Under the pieces are notes generated by a model. It searched no databases. It saw only the letters and a program-made list of their open reading frames with translations, and was not told where the DNA came from. Positions 24,761 to 33,554 of a stretch of 37,985 nt of DNA are shown here, in pieces. The stretch is from Lachnospiraceae bacterium (GTDB lineage: Bacteria > Bacillota > Clostridia > Lachnospirales > Lachnospiraceae), in the NCBI GenBank assembly GCA_022763925.1, contig JALERW010000007.1:1-37985 (forward strand), given 5' to 3'. Position 1 is the stretch's first letter, and each line of letters starts with the position of its first letter. A program made the translations under genes and the position numbers.

Positions 24761-25507
24761 CTATAATACCTTGCCGAGGAAGGATTTCAGCCTCTCATTT
24801 TTAGGGTTTCCGAAAAATTCCTCCGGTGTGTTTTCCTCCATCAGAACACCCTCATCCATAAACACCACGCGGTTTGCCACCTCACGGGCAAAGCCCATCT
24901 CATGGGTAACTACCACCATCGTCATGCGCTCTCTTGCAAGCTCACGCATAACATTCAGCACTTCGCCCACCATCTCCGGATCCAGGGCAGAGGTCGGCTC
25001 GTCAAACAGCAGCACCTCCGGCTTCATACAAAGCGCCCGTACAATGGCAATTCTCTGCTTCTGTCCGCCGGACAGCTGGCTCGGATATGCATCCGCGCGA
25101 TCGGCAAGACCTACAAGCTCCAGCATTTTCATTGCTTCCTTCTGGGCTTCCTCCGGCTTCATTCCCAGCAGCTTGATGGGCGCGATCGTCAGATTTTTCA
25201 TCACATTCATATGGGGAAACAGATTAAAATGCTGAAATACCATACCCATCTTCTGACGATGCAGATCGATATTTACCTTTTTATCCGTGATATCCACACC
25301 TTCCACGAAGATATGCCCTCCGGTAGGCTGCTCCAGCAGATTGAGGCAGCGAAGGAACGTGCTTTTTCCGGAACCGGACGGGCCCACAATGACCACCACG
25401 TCCCCCTTGTTGATTTCCAGATTAATGCCCTTTAAAACCTTCAGTTCTCCAAAATCCTTCCGGACATCCACTGCCCGGATCAGCGGTCCATTATAATTAT
25501 CGCTCAC
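24761..25507 (-). CDS. Amino acid ABC transporter, ATP-binding protein (GlnQ/HisP type)
   Basis: A 248-residue ATPase of the polar amino acid uptake family. Walker [10 protein letters not shown] (about 38-46), Q-loop [10 protein letters not shown], signature LSGGQKQR, Walker [15 protein letters not shown] and the H-loop [10 protein letters not shown] are all intact. It starts inside the end of the permease gene (11-nt overlap), so the two are translationally coupled. With the permease and lipoprotein it makes a complete importer. Confidence 0.96.
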   Translation of the reverse strand: MSDNYNGPLIRAVDVRKDFGELKVLKGINLEINKGDVVVIVGPSGSGKSTFLRCLNLLEQPTGGHIFVEGVDITDKKVNIDLHRQKMGMVFQHFNLFPHMNVMKNLTIAPIKLLGMKPEEAQKEAMKMLELVGLADRADAYPSQLSGGQKQRIAIVRALCMKPEVLLFDEPTSALDPEMVGEVLNVMRELARERMTMVVVTHEMGFAREVANRVVFMDEGVLMEENTPEEFFGNPKNERLKSFLGKVL

Positions 25508-26186
25508 TCTGCTTCAGCCTCCTCTCCAGCAATGTCACAAAATGACTGAATATCAAAACCATGATCAGATAAATTCCGGCAACCGCCATCAGCGGAAAAA
25601 ATGCATTATAGGTACGGCTTCGGATAATATCTCCGCCCTTTGTAAGATCCTCCAGGGCAATATAGCCTGCAACCGACGTCTCCTTCAGAAGCACGATAAA
25701 CTCATTTCCCAGCGCCGGTAGCACATTTTTAAATGCCTGCGGCAGGATCACATACCACATGGTCTGTGCATAGGAAAAGCCAAGGCTTCTTCCCGCCTCC
25801 AGCTGTCCGATATCAATAGACATAATACCGCTTCGGCAGATCTCGGCCACATAGGCCCCGGAATTGATTCCGAAAGCCAGCACCGCTGCCAGCACCTTGC
25901 TCACATTGGTTGATGCAAAGACCACGAAATAAATGATCAGAAGCTGTACGACCACCGGTGTTCCCCGGATTACCGTCAGATACAGCTTGCATATGGCATT
26001 GAGTATCTTCATTTTCCCGGTCCGGTCATAGGTAGAACGGACAATCGCCACCAGGAACCCCAACAGGATACCGATCAGAACCGCAAAAAACGTTACCTTC
26101 AGTGTAACGCCCAGGCCGCTGGTAATATACCTCCAGCGGTCATCTTTTATAAAATTCTTGTAAATTGCGTTGGACAGTGCCTCCAT
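25497..26186 (-). CDS. Amino acid ABC transporter, permease
   Basis: A 229-residue inner-membrane permease of the HisMQ/GlnP class with about five helices. It carries the EAA loop that docks the ATPase ([33 protein letters not shown] region, about 130-165) and the usual [10 protein letters not shown] segment. It lies between the binding protein (169 nt upstream, with a hairpin between) and the ATPase. Confidence 0.95.
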   Translation of the reverse strand: MEALSNAIYKNFIKDDRWRYITSGLGVTLKVTFFAVLIGILLGFLVAIVRSTYDRTGKMKILNAICKLYLTVIRGTPVVVQLLIIYFVVFASTNVSKVLAAVLAFGINSGAYVAEICRSGIMSIDIGQLEAGRSLGFSYAQTMWYVILPQAFKNVLPALGNEFIVLLKETSVAGYIALEDLTKGGDIIRSRTYNAFFPLMAVAGIYLIMVLIFSHFVTLLERRLKQSER

Positions 26187-26291
26187 TCCTCCATCTCCTT
26201 CTCTTCTTTTTTCTTTCTGCTTTGCCGAAGGGGAAAGCCCTTCCCTTTATTTGCGGCCGAAAAGCCTGTTTCTTTCCCACACGGCAAAACA

Positions 26292-26341
26292 GCCGGCCCC
26301 GGGACCGCGGGCATCTGACAATGCCCCGTTCGAAGGCCGGC
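26292..26341 (-). terminator. Hairpin between the binding-protein and permease genes (partial terminator)
   Basis: Outer stem gccggcc / ggccggc (26292-26298, 26335-26341) and inner gggcat / atgccc (26309-26314, 26321-26326). On the minus strand it is followed by TGTTTTGC. It lies 14 nt past the binding-protein stop. Such hairpins commonly make the lipoprotein mRNA more abundant than that of the membrane parts. Confidence 0.75.
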
Positions 26342-26354
26342 CTGTCACTGCAGC

Positions 26355-27158
26355 CTATTCTGCAGTAATATATTTTGCAATGATCTCATCCAGCTTACCG
26401 GACTCCTTCAGAGCTGCAAGCGCTCCGTTCACCTTTTCCAGAAGCTCTTCGTTGTCCTTTGCAATTGCAATCGCATATTCCTCAACGGTGAATTCCTCAT
26501 CCAGAATCTTCAGGCCTTCGTTCTCCTCCACGAATACCTTCGCAGGCTCACGGTCAATGATAACCGCATCTATCTTGCCCTGACTGAGTGCCTGTACGGC
26601 CTCAAAGCCCTTATTATATCTTTCAATGGTGGCATCTTCAATATCGTCTGCATAAATATCTCCGGTCGTTCCAAGCTGAACACCGATGGTCTTTCCTGCC
26701 AGATCATCCACTGTGGCGATCTCACTGTCCTCCTTCAGGATAACAACCTGAGCAGCAGTCGCATAGCTGTCAGAGAAATTCACGTTCTCCAGACGGTCTT
26801 CCGTCACGGTCATTCCGGCAACACCGATATCTGCCTTTCCGGAATTGACAGCAAGGATAATGGAATCGAACGCCATATCCTCAATCTGAAGGGTCATTCC
26901 AAGCTCCTCTGCAATAGACTGTGCAATCTCCACGTCGATACCCACGATCTCATTATTGTCATGATATTCATACGGCGGGAATTCTGCGTTGGTGGCCATA
27001 ACCAGAGTGCCGCCTGCAGCTTCCTCCTCTGCTGCTTCGTCCTCTGCCGCCTCTGTCTCCTCTGCTGCCGGCTCAGCTGCCGCTTCCTTGCTTCCGCATG
27101 CAGCCAGTGCAGCTGCCATGGAACACACAAGCATCAATGCAAGTATTTTCTTTTTCAT
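26355..27158 (-). CDS. Amino acid ABC transporter substrate-binding lipoprotein
   Basis: A 267-residue SBP_bac_3 family lipoprotein. The start at 27158 has AGGAGA 6 nt upstream and gives a signal peptide ending in the lipobox LAAC (lipid anchor at about Cys20), then a Glu/Ala-rich linker and the two-lobe binding fold: FPPYEYHDNNEIVGID, DMAFDSIILAVNSGKADI, GMTVTEDRLENVNFSD (the arginine that holds the ligand carboxylate) and VQLGTTGD. The ligand is a polar amino acid, but which one cannot be read. A longer frame from 27365 has no support. It has a strong promoter at 27204. Confidence 0.95.
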   Translation of the reverse strand: MKKKILALMLVCSMAAALAACGSKEAAAEPAAEETEAAEDEAAEEEAAGGTLVMATNAEFPPYEYHDNNEIVGIDVEIAQSIAEELGMTLQIEDMAFDSIILAVNSGKADIGVAGMTVTEDRLENVNFSDSYATAAQVVILKEDSEIATVDDLAGKTIGVQLGTTGDIYADDIEDATIERYNKGFEAVQALSQGKIDAVIIDREPAKVFVEENEGLKILDEEFTVEEYAIAIAKDNEELLEKVNGALAALKESGKLDEIIAKYITAE

Positions 27159-27203
27159 CTTAATTCTCCTCTCTTGGAACGCTTCACCGCGAACCTTACT
27201 GTC

Positions 27204-27232
27204 ATTATAGAAACACTTTATACGGAATTCAA
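27204..27232 (-). promoter_or_regulatory. Promoter of the amino acid ABC transporter operon
   Basis: TTGAAT (27227-27232), 17-nt spacer and perfect TATAAT (27204-27209) on the minus strand, 46 nt before the lipoprotein start. Confidence 0.85.
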
Positions 27233-27338
27233 GTATTTTTATGCATTTTTCAAAAAAACCAGCTGTAAACCCCGTTTTCGGCCTGCATATTTCCCCTTCA
27301 CGCCGAATATATATGTTCAAAAAACCCGGAGTTCTTCC

Positions 27339-29069
27339 ATGTCTTCTTCCAAAGAGCTTTTGCATTCCCAGCAGAGGGACCGCCCGCTCCCGCCTGCCCT
27401 GAATGAAAATTATGCCGATTTCATTATCGAATATCGCGGAGATTTAAGCTGGCTCGGGGATCCCCGTCTGCTTCAGGATATTTCCGTCATTGACTCCCGC
27501 TTTGCAGTCCTGTATGTTCCGGATACCTATGTTTCCCTGAACACCTTTACTGCCGCATCCTATGGCAACACACCGAAATGCTATACCTATATGGATACTG
27601 CCAGTCTGAATGAGTCCGGAATTTCCCGCATTCAGAATCATCCCTATCTGGATCTGAAGGGTCGGGAAACCGCCGTCGCAATTATTGACTCCGGTATCGA
27701 TTACACCCTTCCGGAATTTCGCAACAGCGACGGAACCACACGGATCGCCTATCTGTGGGACCAGCGTCTTACCGATGCCCCGCCGCCGGACGGCTTTGAA
27801 TACGGCTCGGAATATACGGCCGAGGATATCAACCAGGCCTTAAAAGCCGCGGATCCCCATCAGCTGGTTCCGTCCACGGACGACAACGGTCACGGCACTT
27901 TTCTGGCCGGCATTGCCGCAGGAGGGGAAAACCCGGCGCACAGCTTTTCGGGTGTCGCTCCCCTTTCCACCCTGATTGTCATCCGTCTCAAGCCGGCCAA
28001 GAAGTATCTTCGGGATCTCTTCCTTCTTCCGCCGGATCAGGACGTCTATCAGGAAAACGACATCATGCTGGCCGTCCGCTACGCCATGAAATGCTCTGAA
28101 AAGCTCCACAATATCCCGGTTTCCATCTGCATCGGTCTGGGAAGCAATTTCGGCTCCCACACAGGAGTCAGTCCGCTGGAGCAGTACCTGGATTCCGTAG
28201 GCCGCACGTTCCGTACCTGCATCTGCCTTCCCGCAGGCAATGAAGGGAATACCCGGGGCCACTATCACGGCATCAACGTTCCCGGCCCTGCTCCGGACAT
28301 TGCAGAGCTTCGGGTGGCAGAAAAGGAACCCGGCTTTACACTGGAGCTCTGGGGAAATTCTCTGGAGCCCTATTTTCTTACCCTGCAGTCTCCCTCCGGA
28401 GAATCTGCCCAGGTAATTCCTTCCCGTTCCAACAGCACACAGGAAATCCGATTCATATTCACCAGATCTGTCATCTATATTACCTCCATTCCTCTGGACC
28501 GGGCCTCCGGCAATCAGGTGATCGTATTCCGCTTTCTGACTCCGGATGCGGGGATCTGGAAATTCTCCGTTGCCACAGACAGCCCCACAGAGGTTTCCTA
28601 TCATATGTGGCTTCCGGTCCGGGGGCTGATAAAGGAAGAAACCTATTTTCTCCGCTCCTCCCCCTATGAGACGGTCACTGCTCCCGGCGCTTCCCAGTCC
28701 CCGATTACCGTCACAGCCTATGACTACCGGAATATGAGCCTTTATCTGGAGGCCAGCCGGGGCTTTACTCCTCTTTCAGCCGTAAAGCCGGAGCTGGCTG
28801 CTCCCGGCGTAGAACTCATCGGTCCGCTTCCCGGAGGACGGTTCACCACACGCTCCGGAACGAGCCTGGCTGCAGCCCATACCGCCGGCGTCGCCGCTCT
28901 TATATTTGAATGGGCCGTCACCCGCCAGAACATTATCGGCCTTAACGGAATCGGCCTGAAAAATCTTCTGATCCGCAGTGCGCGGCGTACAGACAACGTC
29001 TCCTATCCCAGCCGGGAATGGGGATACGGAATCTTAGATCTGTACAATTCCTTTGCCACGCTGTTTTAA
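27339..29069 (+). CDS. S8-family subtilase, Csp-like
   Basis: A 576-residue subtilisin-like protease with no signal peptide. An N-terminal prodomain-like part (about 1-85, with FIIEYRGDL) precedes the catalytic domain: Asp117 (IIDSGID), His185 (NGHGTFLAG) and Ser509 (SGTSLAAAHTAG), with the oxyanion region PAGNEGN. A ~130-residue insertion sits between the oxyanion part and the serine region. Length, prodomain and jelly-roll-like insertion resemble the clostridial Csp proteases (CspA/B/C) that activate the cortex lytic enzyme SleC in spore germination. All three catalytic residues are present, so it is CspB-like. The start at 27339 has CGGAG 7 nt upstream. A longer reading from 26961 runs antisense through the lipoprotein gene. 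Confidence 0.9.
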   Translation: MSSSKELLHSQQRDRPLPPALNENYADFIIEYRGDLSWLGDPRLLQDISVIDSRFAVLYVPDTYVSLNTFTAASYGNTPKCYTYMDTASLNESGISRIQNHPYLDLKGRETAVAIIDSGIDYTLPEFRNSDGTTRIAYLWDQRLTDAPPPDGFEYGSEYTAEDINQALKAADPHQLVPSTDDNGHGTFLAGIAAGGENPAHSFSGVAPLSTLIVIRLKPAKKYLRDLFLLPPDQDVYQENDIMLAVRYAMKCSEKLHNIPVSICIGLGSNFGSHTGVSPLEQYLDSVGRTFRTCICLPAGNEGNTRGHYHGINVPGPAPDIAELRVAEKEPGFTLELWGNSLEPYFLTLQSPSGESAQVIPSRSNSTQEIRFIFTRSVIYITSIPLDRASGNQVIVFRFLTPDAGIWKFSVATDSPTEVSYHMWLPVRGLIKEETYFLRSSPYETVTAPGASQSPITVTAYDYRNMSLYLEASRGFTPLSAVKPELAAPGVELIGPLPGGRFTTRSGTSLAAAHTAGVAALIFEWAVTRQNIIGLNGIGLKNLLIRSARRTDNVSYPSREWGYGILDLYNSFATLF

Positions 29070-29091
29070 CGGCTGTTTCTCATGCAAAGAA

Positions 29092-29126
29092 CACGCCCCG
29101 GAATCCACAATGCCTTCCGGGGCGTG
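29092..29126. terminator. Bidirectional terminator between the subtilase and kinase-like genes
   Basis: Perfect 12-bp inverted repeat cacgccccggaa / ttccggggcgtg (29092-29103, 29115-29126) between convergent genes. It is followed by TTCTTTG on the minus strand; the plus-strand T-run is delayed. Confidence 0.75.
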
Positions 29127-29157
29127 CTCCCATCCTGTATTTCCTTTTTATTTCCCT

Positions 29158-29787
29158 CTAAAGAGTATTTCCGGTGCGGATCCGGATCATGCTCTTGATC
29201 ATTTCAGCCGCCTCCTCATAGGAGAACTTGGAGGTATCCAGACACAGATCAAAATTATCCGCAGATTTCCACTCTCTTCCCGTATGGTATGTATAATATG
29301 CCTCACGGTACTTATCCATCTTTTCCACATAAGCGGCAGCTTCTCTTCGGTTGATTCCCTGACGCTTCATTTCCCGTTCAATACAGATCTCCTTCGGTGC
29401 ATGAATATACACCCGGATCAGATTTTTGAAATCTTTCAAAACATAATCCGCCGCTCGTCCGATCACAACATAGGATTCCCGCTCCGCCAGCTCCTTGAGC
29501 ACCTTCGCCTGATACGCAAACAGGTTCGCATTTGACGTGAAATCATCACTCTCCGGAGGGATCAGCTCTCCGGTATATACCTTCCTGGAAACCCGGTAAA
29601 GCATGCTCTTTTTCATACTCTCATCCACACTGGCAAACAGCTCTTCGCTGATTCCGCTGTCCTCTGAGGCAAGCTGCAGAAGCTTCCGGTCATAGATATC
29701 AATCGCATAATAATCCGAAAGCAGCTTTCCTATGCTCATTCCCCCGCTTCCGCAGGTTCTGGTGATCGCAACTACAAAATTATTCAT
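29158..29787 (-). CDS. Cytidylate-kinase-like family protein
   Basis: A 209-residue P-loop protein of the Cytidylate_kin2 family. The start VVAITRTCGSGGMSIGKLL carries the nucleotide-binding loop, then YDRKLLQLASEDSGISE, a GRAADYVL motif and IREMKRQGI/REAAAYVEKMDKYREAYY region that are usual in this family. The reaction is not known; many anaerobes have it in addition to the normal cmk. AAAGGAGG lies before the ATG. It is 42 nt after the HD gene on the same strand. Confidence 0.88.
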   Translation of the reverse strand: MNNFVVAITRTCGSGGMSIGKLLSDYYAIDIYDRKLLQLASEDSGISEELFASVDESMKKSMLYRVSRKVYTGELIPPESDDFTSNANLFAYQAKVLKELAERESYVVIGRAADYVLKDFKNLIRVYIHAPKEICIEREMKRQGINRREAAAYVEKMDKYREAYYTYHTGREWKSADNFDLCLDTSKFSYEEAAEMIKSMIRIRTGNTL

Positions 29788-29829
29788 ATGTCAACTACCT
29801 CCTTTACGCGCCTATTATTTTTCACCATT

Positions 29830-30402
29830 TTATGGTTTTATCCTGGATTTGTCAAGAAATCCCTGCTGGTGAAGCAGCTCCTTCAGCAGCTTCAAATACC
29901 GCTTCTCCACCGTCTGAAAAGGAAGCGTTTCAAATACAGGGCTCCCGGAAAGAACCGGTGCGCAGTCCATCAGCGCCTCTCCCATATAATGAAGAAATTC
30001 ATAATAAAGAAGTGCGTCATCCACATCCTTCACCAGAGCTTCCTCTTCTTCTGTCAGCGGCTCTCCCAGAAACTTCTCATAAATGGCACTCTGCAGAACC
30101 TCCTCAATGGAAAGATACCCGGGCAGATGCTTCTTCACCGGGCGTGTAATATCCGCCAGATATGCTTCACTTCCGTCGTGGAGCAGGCAGGCGGCCTGTA
30201 CCCTGGCCGAATACGACCGCGCCGCTGCTTCCTCACAGCAGTGAATACAGTGCTGCGCTACCGAATAAAATTCCGGAAAATGTCCGTTGGCCCTGGTCAT
30301 CAGGGACAGCGCATGGGCGATATCCTCCGCCCGGATCTCCTCCTTCTTTGGTTCAAGCGGCGTGAAATGTATCCCGGACCAGGTCGTTATATAATCTGCC
30401 AT
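29830..30402 (-). CDS. HD-domain phosphohydrolase (YfbR-like)
   Basis: A 190-residue HD-superfamily protein. Metal-binding residues appear as FYSVAQHCIHCC (His near 50), CLLHDGSEAYLADITRPVK (HD near 74) and KDVDDALLYYEF (Asp near 126). Relatives include YfbR-type 5'-nucleotidases, but the substrate is not proven. The ribosome site GGAGG is inside the stop region of the preceding 111-residue protein, 7 nt away, so the two are coupled. Confidence 0.85.
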   Translation of the reverse strand: MADYITTWSGIHFTPLEPKKEEIRAEDIAHALSLMTRANGHFPEFYSVAQHCIHCCEEAAARSYSARVQAACLLHDGSEAYLADITRPVKKHLPGYLSIEEVLQSAIYEKFLGEPLTEEEEALVKDVDDALLYYEFLHYMGEALMDCAPVLSGSPVFETLPFQTVEKRYLKLLKELLHQQGFLDKSRIKP

Positions 30403-30408
30403 ATTCTC

Positions 30409-30744
30409 TTATTCCTCCACCAGAAGTCCTCTGACAAATTTCACCATGGAAGGAATAAACGTAAGAACAAACACGGCACCGGCAAGAACCATCAGAGGTT
30501 TCTTCCATTTCTTCGGCGCGCACAGCCCCGCCATGAATCCTGCCGTAAGACTTGCCAGCTTCACCAGAGTCAGATCCCGGATCTCCATCCTGTGAATATA
30601 TGCCCCCGTCTTCCTTACCAGACATTTCACCGTCTCACTCTCTTTGAAACCGGCAGCCTTCGCTTCGGTCAGCTCCCACGCCTTTTTCGCAAATTCCTTT
30701 ACGGTATCCGCATCCACCTTTTTTATATGAAGTTCCATATCCAT
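30409..30744 (-). CDS. Hypothetical small membrane protein
   Basis: A 111-residue protein I do not recognise. Residues 1-57 are soluble and charged, then there are two hydrophobic segments at about 61-79 and 84-104 with a short basic hairpin (CAPKKWKKPL) between. GGAGG lies 8 nt before the ATG. A TATAAT-like -10 box at 30776-30781 may start a transcript but its -35 is poor. The HD gene follows directly. Confidence 0.7.
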   Translation of the reverse strand: MDMELHIKKVDADTVKEFAKKAWELTEAKAAGFKESETVKCLVRKTGAYIHRMEIRDLTLVKLASLTAGFMAGLCAPKKWKKPLMVLAGAVFVLTFIPSMVKFVRGLLVEE

Positions 30745-30859
30745 ACGATCCGCCTCCTGTTTTTTTCTATCTGTTATTATATACGCTTTCCAGTATTTTT
30801 ACCAGATATAATCCAAAAGGCGGACACCAAAGAGCAGGGCAAAACGCCTGACACTTACG

Positions 30860-32020
30860 CTACAGTTCAAACCAGCTGTCCGGCCGGTTCGCATTGATCT
30901 CATCCACGAGTGCCTGCACTTCCCCAAGCTTTTCCGTAATGGGAATTCCCTGGGGGCAATGTGTCATACAGCTTCCGCATTTTATACAGTTTCTGACCTT
31001 TTCCTCATCCTTCAGCTTCACATAGGCATTGTACAGCTGAAAACGGTCCTTTCCCACCAGATACTGATTATAGCCCGCAAAAATTTTCGGGATATTGACC
31101 CCCTTCGGGCATTCCCGGCAATAACCGCAGCCGGTACAGCCGATCAGATTTCCTTTCCGGAATTCCCGGGCAGCAAGTCTTAATGCTCTTACCTCCTCCG
31201 CACGGAACTCTCCGGCATTTGATACCGTCCGTACATTCTCCTCTATCACGTCCTGTGAAGCCATTCCGCTCAGGACACAGAGGACATTCGGAAGAGATGC
31301 GGCAAAACGGATCGCCCAGGATGCACAGGAAGCCTCCGGATGTACATCCTTCAGATATGCTGCTGCATTCTCCGGAAGGCTTGCCAGAACACCGCCCCTC
31401 ACAGGCTCCATCACCATGCAGGGAAGTCCTCTCGCTGCCAAAACCTCATACTGGTGCTTTGCATCCTGCAGCTCCCAGTCCAGATAATTCAGCTGAATCT
31501 GCACGAAATCCCACGAATGATCATCCAGAATCTGTTCCAGCAGCCCCGCATCATCATGGAAGGAAAAGCCCAGATGCCGGATCTTTCCTTCCTCCTTCAG
31601 GCGTTTCAGTGTATCAAACACATGATACTGCTCACAGATTCTGTATTTGTTCCGGTCCAGGGAATGGACCAGATAAAAATCAAAATACTCCACCTGGCAC
31701 CGGACAAGCTGCTCTTCGAAATACCGCTTCGTATCCTCATCCTTTTTGATCAGCCAGATCGGAAGCTTGTCTGCCAGGTAATAAGAAGACCTAGGATATT
31801 TCCGGAGGATCCGGGAAGATACCTCCTCCGAGCGGCCTCCGTGATACGGATAAGCGGTATCAAAATAGGTGATTCCCGAAGCAATTGCCTGATCGATCAG
31901 CTTTTCGGCTTCTTCCTCCACAATGTTCGCCGGATCGTCCTCCCGTACCGGAAAACGCATGCATCCGTATCCGAGAAGAGATACCCGCTCTTCGAAATTT
32001 CCCAGATGTCTGTACTGCAT
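30860..32020 (-). CDS. Aldo/keto reductase with C-terminal 4Fe-4S ferredoxin domain
   Basis: A 386-residue protein. The first ~270 residues are an aldo/keto reductase barrel with the full tetrad Asp54, Tyr59, Lys85 and His119 (FDTAYPYHGG, LADKLP, YLVHSLD). The C-terminus carries two cluster motifs, CTGCGYCRECP and CIKCGSCMTHCP, for one or two 4Fe-4S clusters. This fused class is common in anaerobes and takes electrons from NAD(P)H or ferredoxin. I chose the ATG at 32020 because GGAGG is 7 nt upstream, whereas the ATG at 32026 is only 1 nt after it. It follows the SoxB-like gene by about 40 nt and ends the operon. Confidence 0.9.
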   Translation of the reverse strand: MQYRHLGNFEERVSLLGYGCMRFPVREDDPANIVEEEAEKLIDQAIASGITYFDTAYPYHGGRSEEVSSRILRKYPRSSYYLADKLPIWLIKKDEDTKRYFEEQLVRCQVEYFDFYLVHSLDRNKYRICEQYHVFDTLKRLKEEGKIRHLGFSFHDDAGLLEQILDDHSWDFVQIQLNYLDWELQDAKHQYEVLAARGLPCMVMEPVRGGVLASLPENAAAYLKDVHPEASCASWAIRFAASLPNVLCVLSGMASQDVIEENVRTVSNAGEFRAEEVRALRLAAREFRKGNLIGCTGCGYCRECPKGVNIPKIFAGYNQYLVGKDRFQLYNAYVKLKDEEKVRNCIKCGSCMTHCPQGIPITEKLGEVQALVDEINANRPDSWFEL

Positions 32021-32061
32021 CCTCATTCCTCCGTTTCCATCGTCTCAGAGCCACTGACGCC

Positions 32062-33195
32062 TTATGCCTTTGCCTTGAACCGGTCGTATTTCAGATCCGG
32101 GATATCCACACAGAGCTTTTCTCCCAGCACCATCTGACTTAAGATCAGTCCGGACCCCGGTCCGATTCCAAAGCCGTGTCCGGTAAATCCGCATGCCAGA
32201 ATCAGTCCCGGCACCTCATCCACCTTATCAATGATCGGCACATGATCGGCACAGGCATCCATAAAGCCGGACCAGTGACGGACGATCTTCGCATCTGCCA
32301 GCGACGGGAAATATTTCATAATGCCGCGGCATACCGAAGCTGCTGTGATGGAGGTGGATTCTCCTGCCGTATTGTCGTTTTTCACAAACATTTCCAGTCC
32401 GCTGCTTCCTCCGAATACGAAGGAGCCATGTTTGGACTGATGCCCGTAAAAGTCTGCCTCTGCAGTACCGAGCATCTGCCAGAACATGGGCGGCTGTGCC
32501 TCGGTGACCAGACATTCCAGGTTCTGCCGGATCAGGGGAACATCGATACCCACCGTATTCGCGATCGCCCTGCTGGCAAATCCGGCTGCCAGGATAATCG
32601 TTTCTCCTTCATAACAGTTTCCTGCCTTTGTCAGGACTTTCCTGGCTCTTCCCTTGTCCTTTCGGATCTCCACTACTTCCTCACCGGTAATGAACTGAAC
32701 CCCCATGCTTCTTGCCTTCCGGTAAAAGGCCAGCGTCGTCACCATGGGATTGGCGTGTCCGTCTGTAGGGCACCAGCTGGCGGCAATGACCTCCTCCGAC
32801 ATATACGGACAGATCTGACGCGCTTCGTCTCCGCTGATCATCCGCACATCCAGCCCGGCGGCGACACTGGCATCCACCAGATTCTGAAGGATCTTAATAT
32901 GTCCCTCTGTCTTTGCCAGACGAAGGTTCCCGTCTTTATGGTATTCAATATCGCAGTCCAGCTCCTCTGAAAGATAGGGCCATAAATGTTCAATGGCATA
33001 CATGGCTATGGGAAGCTCCCGGACGTCTCTGGCAGACTGACGTACACCGCCGCCGTTTCTGCTGGAACCGCCGTGCCCGATCATCGTGCTCTCAAGAACG
33101 ATGACACTGACTCCCTTCTTAGCAAGATAATAAGCTGCCGCACAGCCTGTAATGCCCGCCCCGATAATTACTACTTCCGCATTTTTACTCATCAT
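32062..33195 (-). CDS. FAD-dependent amino-acid dehydrogenase subunit (SoxB/HcnC-like DAO family)
   Basis: A 377-residue flavoprotein of the D-amino-acid-oxidase fold. The FAD-binding motif is VIIGAGITGCAAA (about 9-21); SSRNGGGVRQS near 42, TDGHANPMVTTLAFYRKA near 165 and RHWSGFMDACADHVPIID near 320 are hallmarks of the sarcosine oxidase beta, HcnC and opine oxidase group. These subunits oxidise the C-N bond of secondary amino acids or imino acids and pass electrons to partner FAD/Fe-S subunits. Its start overlaps the BFD-like gene by 11 nt. The natural substrate cannot be named. Confidence 0.92.
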   Translation of the reverse strand: MMSKNAEVVIIGAGITGCAAAYYLAKKGVSVIVLESTMIGHGGSSRNGGGVRQSARDVRELPIAMYAIEHLWPYLSEELDCDIEYHKDGNLRLAKTEGHIKILQNLVDASVAAGLDVRMISGDEARQICPYMSEEVIAASWCPTDGHANPMVTTLAFYRKARSMGVQFITGEEVVEIRKDKGRARKVLTKAGNCYEGETIILAAGFASRAIANTVGIDVPLIRQNLECLVTEAQPPMFWQMLGTAEADFYGHQSKHGSFVFGGSSGLEMFVKNDNTAGESTSITAASVCRGIMKYFPSLADAKIVRHWSGFMDACADHVPIIDKVDEVPGLILACGFTGHGFGIGPGSGLILSQMVLGEKLCVDIPDLKYDRFKAKA

Positions 33196-33514
33196 CCGCT
33201 ACCTCATTTCCAAAGATTCTCATTTCAATGGGCCGTGCCGGTCCTCTGGAAGTACATTCGGAAAGCTCCGACGGCTTTACGCCCATCTCCTTTGCAATAA
33301 TTCCCTTTACGATTCTGCCGCAGGTTCCGCCCTGGCAAAGCCCCATGCCGACACGCAGGAATCTGCGCACCTCTGTCATCGTACGCATCCCTTCATGCAC
33401 TGCCCGGCGGATTTCTCCTTTGGTTACCTCTTCACACCGGCAGATGATCAGGTTATCATCCGGCTCCGGCCGGAAGCCGCCCAGATCATCATTTCTGTCT
33501 AAAATTGCTGCCAT
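33185..33514 (-). CDS. BFD-like [2Fe-2S] protein
   Basis: A 109-residue protein with the four cysteines of the BFD-like 2Fe-2S fold: CRC (near 25-27) and CQGGTC (near 60-65). In HcnB and OoxA/NoxA proteins this domain is fused to the C-terminus of the FAD subunit. Here it stands as a separate gene between the two flavoprotein genes. It likely ferries electrons between them. GGAGG lies 8 nt before the ATG. Confidence 0.9.
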   Translation of the reverse strand: MAAILDRNDDLGGFRPEPDDNLIICRCEEVTKGEIRRAVHEGMRTMTEVRRFLRVGMGLCQGGTCGRIVKGIIAKEMGVKPSELSECTSRGPARPIEMRIFGNEVADDE

Positions 33515-33554
33515 TTTCTATTCCTCCTGATCTATTGAATGAAACCACCGGTTT

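Noticed and set aside
26961..27338. N-terminal extension of the subtilase from 26961.
   Set aside because: It would run antisense through the lipoprotein gene and its promoter; the ATG at 27339 has a ribosome site and fits the family.
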